From the NCBI GenBank assembly GCA_903924005.1, contig CAIXZV010000084.1:1-5909 (forward strand): a stretch of 5,909 nt of DNA, given 5' to 3'. The notes under the pieces were generated by a model, which saw nothing but the letters and a program-made list of their open reading frames with translations, was not told the origin of the DNA and searched no databases. Below, in pieces: positions 1 through 5,022 of the stretch. The first letter of the stretch is position 1. Every line of letters starts with the position of its first letter. This DNA comes from an uncultured Chloroflexota bacterium (lineage in GTDB: Bacteria > Chloroflexota > Limnocylindria > Limnocylindrales > CSP1-4). The translations under genes and the position numbers were made by a program.

Positions 1-32
1 GACTGGAGTTCAGACGTGTGCTCTTCCGATCT
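1..32. other. Illumina TruSeq adapter contamination
   Basis: These 32 bases match the widely used Illumina TruSeq read-2/index adapter, ending in the diagnostic GCTCTTCCGATCT. They are not part of the genome. Read on the plus strand they give the tell-tale peptide MCSSDL; on the minus strand they add IGRAHV to the end of the first gene. Both peptides are common artefacts of untrimmed assemblies. Genomic sequence begins at about base 33. Confidence 0.97.
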
Positions 33-387
33 TGGTTGTGCCCGGCCCAAAGATGCCGGCGACGCCCGCCTGGCGGAGCGGCTCGATGTCGTCGTCCGGG
101 ATGATCCCGCCAACGGTGACCAGCACGTCGCCGAGGCCGCGGTCTCGCAGCTGGGCGCAGACCTTTGGTACAAGCGTCATGTGGGCGCCAGACAGGATGG
201 ACAGCCCCACCACGTCCACATCCTCCTGGAGGGCCGCGGTGACGATCATGTCGGGCGTCTGGCGGAGGCCCGTGTACACAACCTCGAAGCCTTCGTCGCG
301 CAGGCCACGGGCAAGCACCTTGGCGCCGCGGTCATGGCCGTCGAGGCCGGGCTTCGCGATCAGCACTTTGAGCGGTCGGTCGGTCAT
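33..387 (-). CDS. Cobalamin-binding subunit, methylmalonyl-CoA mutase type (3' end missing)
   Basis: Stand-alone B12-binding domain like the C-terminal domain/small subunit of methylmalonyl-CoA mutase and related acyl-CoA mutases, which rearrange carbon skeletons with adenosylcobalamin in the cytoplasm. About 118 genuine residues are present. The DxHxxG motif DGHDRG is at residues 16-21, with His18 as the expected lower cobalt ligand; the SxL motif is at 63-65 (Ser63); and the GG motif (VTVGGIIP) is at 90-97. Together these make the base-off/His-on B12 fold. The ATG at 387 places the motif where stand-alone family members have it. No Shine-Dalgarno sequence precedes it, but a TACAAT box lies 6 bases upstream. 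The gene runs into the adapter, so probably the last 10-20 residues are missing; the apparent ending KIGRAHV before a stop at base 10 is adapter-derived except for part of the Lys codon. The catalytic large subunit is not in the window. The exact substrate (methylmalonyl-, ethylmalonyl- or isobutyryl-CoA) cannot be told from this domain. Confidence 0.9.
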
Positions 388-393
388 GCGCGG

Positions 394-424
394 ATTGTAG
401 GCTGTTGCCGCACGGGCGGGTCAC
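394..424 (-). promoter_or_regulatory. Putative promoter of the B12-binding gene, leaderless type
   Basis: Reading the minus strand, TACAAT (394-399) matches the -10 consensus TATAAT at five of six positions. A GTGACC hexamer (419-424, four of six to TTGACA) lies 19 bases further upstream. Six bases separate the -10 box from the A of the start codon, so transcription would be expected to begin at or next to the ATG. No Shine-Dalgarno sequence is present, which agrees with a leaderless message. This is inference from sequence only. Confidence 0.45.
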
Positions 425-447
425 GCTGACGGCGAGGCATCGGGGGC

Positions 448-454
448 AGAAGGG
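448..454 (+). promoter_or_regulatory. Ribosome binding site deciding the GTG start at 460
   Basis: AGAAGGG ends five bases before GTG at 460. It would be 20 bases from the alternative in-frame ATG at 475, too far to serve it. This favours the GTG start, which adds five residues before the Rossmann motif. Confidence 0.55.
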
Positions 455-459
455 CGACA

Positions 460-1815
460 GTGGGCACAACTGACATGCTCGACGCAATCGTCATCGGCGG
501 CGGCATCGCCGGCCTCGCGGCTGCGTGGGACCTGCGCGACCGAAATGTGCTGGTGCTGGAGGCTACCAACCGCGTTGGCGGCCGGATCAAGTCCGAGCCG
601 CGCGGCGATGTCTGGCTCAACTTTGGCGCCCACGTCTTCAGCGGGGCAGGCTCGGTCTCGGACCGGCTGCTGGCCGAGACGGGCATGTCCGCTCCGCTTG
701 TCCCCGGGCGGCTCGCGGCTGTCTCGCTCAACGGCAAGCTGGTTGCGTCCGGCGGCGTGGAGACGTTCCCCTTCCGGCTGCCGATGCCGTTGCGGTCCCG
801 CGTAGCGCTGGTGCGCGCGGGTGTCGCGCTGCGGATCGCCGTGGCGCAGTACGCGAAGATCGCGGCGCCCGTGCCCGGTGAAGACCCTGCCGTGCGGCAG
901 CTGCGGATGCTTGCGTTCATGGACGACCGCTCGTTCTCGCAGTTCGCCGGTCGCCTGCCCGAGGATGTGGACCTGCTGCTCCGCTCCACGCTGACGCGCT
1001 CGTCCGGTGAGCCCGAGCAGCTGCCTGCTGGCTACGGCGTGGGGTACTTCCACCTGGTCTGGAACCGCACGGCGGGTCTGTCGCGCAACATCCTGGGCGG
1101 GCCGACGCGCTTCATCGAGGCGCTGGCATTGGGTCTTGGCGATCGCATCCACCGCGGGGCGGTGGTGTCGTCCGTGCGACAGGACGACGACGGCGTGACC
1201 GTGTCGTGGATCGAGGACGGTGTGGCGCACGAGGCGCGCGCTGCCGCGGCCGTGGTGGCGACGCCCGCCTATGTGACGCGCCAGATCGTGGCCGGGCTGC
1301 CGGACGACACCGCAGCGGCGCTCGATGCGATCCCATACGGCCCGTACATCGTGGGCTCGCTCCTCACGGGCGAGACGGGACCGAAGCCCTGGGACGGGCT
1401 GTATGCGCTTGCAACGCCGAAGCGCTCGTTCAGCATGCTGTTCAACATGGGCAACGTGCTGCGGGCCGGGGAGACGGCGCGGCGGCCGGGCGGCAGCCTC
1501 ATGGCGTACGCGGCGGCCGGGTTTGCCCGTGCGCTCTGGGCCCTTGACGACACGGCCATCGAGGCGCGGTTCCGCGAGGACTTCGCCGCGCTCTTCCCGG
1601 GCACCGACACCGAGGTCCGCGAGGTGGTCGTTCAGCGCTGGGAGCAGGGCGTCCCCCACCCCACCGTCGGCCGCTCAAAGCTGCAGGCGCCGCTGACTCG
1701 GCCGCTTGGCCGGGTGCATCTCGCGGGCGACTACCTTGGCTCCTGGTACACGGAGACCGCGGCGCAGACGGCCACGACGGCCGCGGCCAGGATCCGCGAG
1801 CTGATCGGCGGCTGA
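460..1815 (+). CDS. FAD-dependent oxidoreductase, amine oxidase/protoporphyrinogen oxidase superfamily
   Basis: A 451-residue flavoprotein with the p-hydroxybenzoate-hydroxylase/amine-oxidase type FAD fold. The N-terminal dinucleotide-binding motif GGGIAGL is at residues 13-19, followed by the ribose-binding acid Glu34 and the NRVGGR motif at 37-42. The C-terminal flavin-contact motif HLAGDYLGSWYTETA begins at residue 420. The middle (about 90-390) is the substrate domain and has no motif that I can tie to one substrate. The length is typical of bacterial HemY-like protoporphyrinogen oxidases and flavin monoamine oxidases. The LAGDYLG ending resembles oxidases annotated as protoporphyrinogen oxidase-like, but no haem gene is nearby, so I give no symbol. 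There is no signal peptide, so it is probably cytoplasmic or peripheral to the membrane. Translation from GTG at 460 is supported by AGAAGGG; ATG at 475 is the alternative. It is transcribed divergently from the B12 gene across a 72-bp gap. Confidence 0.88.
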   Translation: MGTTDMLDAIVIGGGIAGLAAAWDLRDRNVLVLEATNRVGGRIKSEPRGDVWLNFGAHVFSGAGSVSDRLLAETGMSAPLVPGRLAAVSLNGKLVASGGVETFPFRLPMPLRSRVALVRAGVALRIAVAQYAKIAAPVPGEDPAVRQLRMLAFMDDRSFSQFAGRLPEDVDLLLRSTLTRSSGEPEQLPAGYGVGYFHLVWNRTAGLSRNILGGPTRFIEALALGLGDRIHRGAVVSSVRQDDDGVTVSWIEDGVAHEARAAAAVVATPAYVTRQIVAGLPDDTAAALDAIPYGPYIVGSLLTGETGPKPWDGLYALATPKRSFSMLFNMGNVLRAGETARRPGGSLMAYAAAGFARALWALDDTAIEARFREDFAALFPGTDTEVREVVVQRWEQGVPHPTVGRSKLQAPLTRPLGRVHLAGDYLGSWYTETAAQTATTAAARIRELIGG

Positions 1816-1836
1816 GCGGCGCGGAACCTGCGGAAA

Positions 1837-1925
1837 TCTGGGTAGGCACGATGCCCACTGCTGATCCATACTCGGCGCTTGCGCGGCACCGGAAGCGTCC
1901 CCCCGGGGCAGCGTCTGGGTAGGCA
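1837..1925 (+). repeat. Exact 12-bp direct repeat pair between the oxidoreductase and propeller genes
   Basis: TCTGGGTAGGCA occurs at 1837-1848 and again at 1914-1925, 77 bases apart in register, in the 129-bp gap before the propeller gene. The flanking bases differ, so it is not a larger duplication. The first copy lies 18 bases upstream of a weak -10-like CATACT (1867-1872), roughly where a -35 region or activator site would sit. The second lies just before the Shine-Dalgarno sequence. It could be a paired operator; the function is unknown. Confidence 0.6.
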
Positions 1926-1933
1926 TGGGACGC

Positions 1934-1938
1934 GGAGG
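1934..1938 (+). promoter_or_regulatory. Ribosome binding site deciding the GTG start at 1945
   Basis: GGAGG sits six bases before GTG at 1945, ideal spacing. The reading frame is open upstream to a TTG at 1879, but those 22 extra residues precede the signal peptide and have no ribosome binding site of comparable quality, so 1945 is chosen. Confidence 0.8.
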
Positions 1939-1944
1939 ATCTTT

Positions 1945-3066
1945 GTGAAGCGTCCCGCCATTGCGCTCCTGGGTGCAGCCCTGCTGATATCGGCAGGCGC
2001 AGCGCCAGCTTCTGCAACACCGCTGCCGTACACCGTGATCGCTTCGGGCCTCCACAACCCGCGCGGTTTGGCCTTCGGGTCTGAGGGGCGCCTTTATGTC
2101 GCCGAGGCCGGGCTTGGCGCCGGCAACCCCACCGACGGGGTCATCGAGGGCTTTGGCCTCACGGGCCAGATCACCCAGATCAGCCGCCTGCGCAGCTCCA
2201 GCCCGCGTATCCGCGTCGTCGCGAGCGGACTTCCGTCGGCGGCCAACAGCGACGGCGTGGTTGGGGCATCTGGCATCTCCACCCGGGGCGAGGGCAACAT
2301 CCTCGTTCAGATTGGGCTCTCGCAGGTGCAGACCGGGATCCCGAACGATCAGCTTGGCCGTCTCCTGCGGGTGTCACGCAACGGCAGCGTCCATGCAGTC
2401 GCCAACATCGGCGACTTCGACTACGCGTGGTCAACCCAGCACCAGGATCTGGCGCCGCACGACTTCACCCCGGGCGACGCAAACCCGTACGGTGTCCTGT
2501 CCACTGCACGTGGCGCGTACGTGGTGGACGCAGGCACCAACACGCTGGACTGGGTCAGCCGAAGCGGCCAGGTCAAGATCCTGGCGTACTTCCCAAACAA
2601 CACCATGGCCGACGCCACGCCTACGTGCGTCACGCGCGGTCCCGACGGCGCGCTGTACATCGGCACGCTTGCGTTTGTGGACTCGCTGGGCTCCATTCTG
2701 GATCCCCACCTCCCGCCGCCAAACCCGTCGGCCGTGGTCTACCGCGTTGACCCTCGCGCGGCTGATCCCGATAGCCTGCCGACCGTCCTCTCGCTGGCGA
2801 CGCCATGGGCAACCAGCCTCTGGCCGATCACCGGCTGCGCCGCCAGCCGGACCACGTTCTACGCCTCGCAGTTCATCGCAGGCGTCGGCCAGACTGGGCC
2901 GTTTGGCGATGTGGTGGCGATCCCTTTCGCGGACCCAAGCCAGCACACGTCACTCACGAGCGGGATGCTCGCCTTCCCGGGCGGCGTGGCCATCGGCCCC
3001 GACCACCACGTGTACGTGGCCAACATGAGCACATCCGCCAACGGGCAGGTTGTGCGCTTGCCGTAG
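1945..3066 (+). CDS. Secreted ScyD/ScyE-family beta-propeller protein
   Basis: A 373-residue exported protein. Residues 1-24 form a Sec signal peptide: KR at 2-3, a hydrophobic stretch at 5-17, and an AxA site (ASA, 22-24) before TPLPYT. The mature part begins with GLHNPRGLAFGSEGRLYVAEAG (about 35-56, interrupted here only for description), typical of proteins annotated ScyD/ScyE and of NHL/SMP-30-like propeller blades. Similar blade-like segments recur at about 180-205 (NPYGVLSTARGAYVVDAG), 225-245 (PTCVTRGPDGALYIGT) and 345-363 (PGGVAIGPDHHVYVAN). A six-bladed propeller in the periplasm or outside the cell is likely. ScyD and ScyE were named in cyanobacterial scytonemin clusters, but the family is widespread in bacteria that do not make scytonemin, and its biochemical role is poorly known. 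No scytonemin biosynthesis genes are seen here. The start is fixed by GGAGG. It stands 129 bp after the oxidoreductase and is followed by a probable terminator. Confidence 0.85.
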   Translation: MKRPAIALLGAALLISAGAAPASATPLPYTVIASGLHNPRGLAFGSEGRLYVAEAGLGAGNPTDGVIEGFGLTGQITQISRLRSSSPRIRVVASGLPSAANSDGVVGASGISTRGEGNILVQIGLSQVQTGIPNDQLGRLLRVSRNGSVHAVANIGDFDYAWSTQHQDLAPHDFTPGDANPYGVLSTARGAYVVDAGTNTLDWVSRSGQVKILAYFPNNTMADATPTCVTRGPDGALYIGTLAFVDSLGSILDPHLPPPNPSAVVYRVDPRAADPDSLPTVLSLATPWATSLWPITGCAASRTTFYASQFIAGVGQTGPFGDVVAIPFADPSQHTSLTSGMLAFPGGVAIGPDHHVYVANMSTSANGQVVRLP

Positions 3067-3080
3067 CGCTTGCGACGATG

Positions 3081-3117
3081 CGGGCCGCGGACCGGGGACG
3101 GTTGGCGGCCCGTTTCG
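3081..3117 (+). terminator. Rho-independent-type terminator after the propeller gene
   Basis: CGGGCCGC (3081-3088) and GCGGCCCG (3105-3112) are perfect inverted repeats giving an 8-bp GC stem. ACC (3091-3093) and GGT (3100-3102) can extend it inward. TTTCG and then ATTCT follow at 3113. The T-run is short, so the hairpin is convincing but intrinsic termination is only probable. It begins 14 bases after the stop codon of the propeller gene and lies between convergent genes. Confidence 0.6.
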
Positions 3118-3139
3118 ATTCTGGGGGCGGGCCGCCAGG

Positions 3140-3829
3140 CTAGGCCGCCGGGCCAGACCGCCCGATGTGCGCGAAGAACTCCGCGCGCGTCTTCTCGTTG
3201 CGCCGGAACAGGCCCAGCACCGCGGACGTGGTCATCACGGTGCCCGGCTTGCGCACGCCGCGCATTGCCGCGCACAGGTGTGTCGCCTCAAGCACCACGC
3301 CCACGCCGCGCGGCTCGAGCCGGCCCATCAGCAGCTCCGCGATCTGCTGGGTCATCCGCTCCTGCACCTGCAGCCTGCGGGCGTACATCTCCACGATCCG
3401 CGGGATCTTTGACAAGCCAATCACCTTGCCGTCTGGCACGTACGCCACGTGGGCGTGGCCAAAGAACGGCAGCATGTGGTGCTCGCAGAGCGAGTAGAAC
3501 GGGATGTCCTTAACGACCACCATCTCGGAATAGTCCACGTCAAACAGCGCGTGGTTGACCAGCCGGTCCGGGTCCACGTGGTAGCCGGCGGTGAGCTCGA
3601 GATACATGCGGTGCATGCGCTCAGGCGTGCCGCGCAGCCCGTCACGGTCCGCGTCCTCGCCAATCTCCACAAGGATCTGGCGGACGGCCTCCTCGATGCG
3701 GCTGCCGCCCGACTCAGAAGAACCCGTGCTCTCAAGCGTCGCCGCAACGTCGTCGGCGTCGTTCTCCATCTCCTCAACGAGGCGGCGGACGTTGTCGGGC
3801 AGCTCGTGCGGTGCAGCAGTGTCACTCAT
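3140..3829 (-). CDS. folE: GTP cyclohydrolase I
   Basis: GTP cyclohydrolase I converts GTP to 7,8-dihydroneopterin triphosphate and formate, the entry step to tetrahydrofolate and other pterins, as a cytoplasmic toroidal homodecamer. The 229-residue product carries the full signature. SLCEHHMLPFFGHAHVAY is at 113-130, with Cys115 and His118 matching the zinc ligands of E. coli FolE and His117 the catalytic histidine. HLCAAMRGVRKPG is at 184-196, with Cys186 as the third zinc ligand, followed by TSAVLGLFRRNEKTRAEF at 201-218. The conserved core begins near residue 44 (RIEEAVRQIL). Before it lies an acidic, Ser-rich and probably disordered extension of about 42 residues. ATG at 3829 has no Shine-Dalgarno sequence; Met21 is a possible but poorly supported alternative. 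It is the last gene of the minus-strand array, 42 bp after the amidohydrolase, and converges on the propeller gene. Confidence 0.97.
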   Translation of the reverse strand: MSDTAAPHELPDNVRRLVEEMENDADDVAATLESTGSSESGGSRIEEAVRQILVEIGEDADRDGLRGTPERMHRMYLELTAGYHVDPDRLVNHALFDVDYSEMVVVKDIPFYSLCEHHMLPFFGHAHVAYVPDGKVIGLSKIPRIVEMYARRLQVQERMTQQIAELLMGRLEPRGVGVVLEATHLCAAMRGVRKPGTVMTTSAVLGLFRRNEKTRAEFFAHIGRSGPAA

Positions 3830-3838
3830 GGCCGTTGG

Positions 3839-3844
3839 ATGGTA
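3839..3844 (-). promoter_or_regulatory. Possible -10 box of folE
   Basis: On the minus strand TACCAT (four of six to TATAAT) ends nine bases before the folE ATG, and no Shine-Dalgarno sequence is present. No recognisable -35 was found. Transcription from here would give a leader of only a few bases. If the box is not used, folE is presumably read from the upstream genes. Confidence 0.25.
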
Positions 3845-3854
3845 GCGCGCTGGC

Positions 3855-3880
3855 GGCGCGGTCAGGCGCGGTCAGGCGCG
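3855..3880. repeat. 10-bp tandem repeat over the stop codon of the amidohydrolase gene
   Basis: The unit GGCGCGGTCA is repeated 2.6 times without mismatch from 3855 to 3880. It contains the TGA stop codon of the amidohydrolase gene (3872-3874). The second TGA copy lies in a different frame. Replication slippage in a GC-rich gap is the simplest explanation. Confidence 0.85.
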
Positions 3881-4978
3881 CGAACCGGCCTCGCTGAACC
3901 CAAGTGCAGGCAGCGGCTCATACGCACACCCTTCGGCCCCGCGCAGCCAGGTCCGGGCGTTCTCGCCCAGGGCCGGGATGTAGTACCCGCCCTCCGCCAG
4001 GATCACCAGACGCTTGCCAACCGCGGCCGCCCGCTTGCCCACCTCGTGGTACACGGGCGTCGTCAGCGCGAAGTCCCCGATGGGGTCCTGACCGTAGGTG
4101 TCAAAGCCCAGCGAGACCACCATCACGGACCCCGGCTCATCGGCAATCCGGTCCAGCGCCCGATCCAGGGCGACAAGATAGGTCTCGTTGGAGCAGCCGG
4201 CCGGCAGCGCCACGTTGAGGTTGGCGCCTACGCCGTCGCCCTCGCCCGTCTCGTCCTCCCAGCCCAGCACAAACGGGTACTGGCGATCTGGATGGGCGTG
4301 GAGCGAGGTGTAGAGGACGTCGCCGCGGCGCCAGAAGATCTGCTCGGTCCCGTTGCCGTGGTGGTAGTCCACGTCCAGGATGGACACGTGCTCGCCGGTG
4401 CGGCGGGAAATCTCCTGCGCGGCGATGGCGGCGTTGTTGAAGTAGCAGAACCCGCCGTACATGGACCGCGCGGCATGGTGGCCGGGCGGGCGGCACAGGC
4501 CATAGGCGGCGCGCTCCCCGCCGTCCAGGACAAGGTCCACGGCTGTCAGCGCCACGTCTACGGCGGCGCGGGCGGCCGCGTACGTACCGGACACGATGTA
4601 CGTGGAGGTGTCCAGCGCCCAGAAGCCAGCCCGGCCCTCAATCTTGGGTGACTCCCGGCGGAACCGCGGCGACATGCCCTCGGTGGCCGAGGCATGGGTC
4701 ATCGTCTCGGGCGCCAGGAAGTCGTACGGGACGCGCTGCTTGCGGGCCTCCTCCCAGGCCTCCGAGAGGAACTTCAGCAGCCCCGGGTGGTGGACGGCGG
4801 TGATGGGCCCGTCGCCGTGCTCCGTGGGATCGGCGAAGACAAACCCGCCGTCAGCGGCAAGCGTGGCGCGGATGCGCTCCGCGCGGTTGGCCACCTCGTT
4901 GGCCGGGACCTGGACGCCCATCACGGTCTGCGTTGTGATGTCGTGGCCAAGGTGGGCGGGCGAGTAGACAACGCGCAT
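3872..4978 (-). CDS. Acetylpolyamine amidohydrolase/class II histone-deacetylase-like hydrolase
   Basis: A zinc-dependent deacetylase of the arginase/HDAC fold, predicted to remove acetyl groups from small acetylated amines such as acetylpolyamines, or from acyl-lysine. The 368 residues include all catalytic elements: RPPGHHA at 163-169 (tandem active-site His167/His168), GGFCYFNNAAIAA at 175-187, LDVDYHHGNGT at 201-211 (zinc ligands Asp204 and His206), SLGFDTYGQDP at 289-299 (third zinc ligand Asp293) and EGGYY at 329-333 (catalytic Tyr332). The length, the IEG element at 113-115 and the SLGxDTxxQDP form resemble Mycoplana ramosa acetylpolyamine amidohydrolase more than eukaryotic HDACs. There is no signal peptide, so it is cytoplasmic. 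ATG at 4978 is preceded by GGAGAG with 8-base spacing. It lies 44 bp after the alpha/beta hydrolase gene and 42 bp before folE on the same strand, consistent with co-transcription. The true substrate is not shown by the sequence. Confidence 0.92.
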   Translation of the reverse strand: MRVVYSPAHLGHDITTQTVMGVQVPANEVANRAERIRATLAADGGFVFADPTEHGDGPITAVHHPGLLKFLSEAWEEARKQRVPYDFLAPETMTHASATEGMSPRFRRESPKIEGRAGFWALDTSTYIVSGTYAAARAAVDVALTAVDLVLDGGERAAYGLCRPPGHHAARSMYGGFCYFNNAAIAAQEISRRTGEHVSILDVDYHHGNGTEQIFWRRGDVLYTSLHAHPDRQYPFVLGWEDETGEGDGVGANLNVALPAGCSNETYLVALDRALDRIADEPGSVMVVSLGFDTYGQDPIGDFALTTPVYHEVGKRAAAVGKRLVILAEGGYYIPALGENARTWLRGAEGCAYEPLPALGFSEAGSRA

Positions 4979-4981
4979 GGG

Positions 4982-4994
4982 CTGGACTCTCCAG
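4982..4994 (-). promoter_or_regulatory. Ribosome binding site inside a small hairpin, amidohydrolase gene
   Basis: On the minus strand GGAGAG (4987-4992) precedes the ATG at 4978 by eight bases. It lies within CTGGA-GAG-TCCAG, a perfect 5-bp inverted repeat with a 3-base loop, so the site could be partly sequestered in the mRNA. The stem is short and may be chance. Confidence 0.4.
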
Positions 4995-5022
4995 ACTGTC
5001 GGGGCGGACCGGGATGACGATG

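Noticed and set aside
16..429. Plus-strand open frame beginning MCSSDL
   Set aside because: Its start lies in the sequencing adapter and it is antisense to the clearly recognisable B12-binding gene.
388..459. Promoter for the FAD oxidoreductase in the divergent gap
   Set aside because: I could not find a credible -10/-35 pair on the plus strand; TTGCCG at 405 has no partner at the right distance.
421..1659. 412-codon open frame on the minus strand
   Set aside because: It is antisense to the FAD oxidoreductase, and its Arg/Ala/His-rich product has no domain motif. Long antisense frames are expected in GC-rich DNA.
1867..1872. CATACT as the -10 box of the propeller gene
   Set aside because: Only four of six bases match and no -35 hexamer is found at 16-18 bases, so it is mentioned only as context for the direct repeat.
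1901..1908. CCCCGGGG palindrome
   Set aside because: A short GC-only palindrome is common at this base composition, and no T-run follows to suggest a terminator.
1879..1944. Upstream extension of the propeller gene from TTG at 1879
   Set aside because: It would bury the signal peptide behind 22 residues and ignores the well-placed GGAGG before GTG at 1945.
3449..4651. 400-codon plus-strand open frame
   Set aside because: It runs across folE, the gap and the amidohydrolase gene on the opposite strand, with no recognisable motif; it is a GC-bias shadow.
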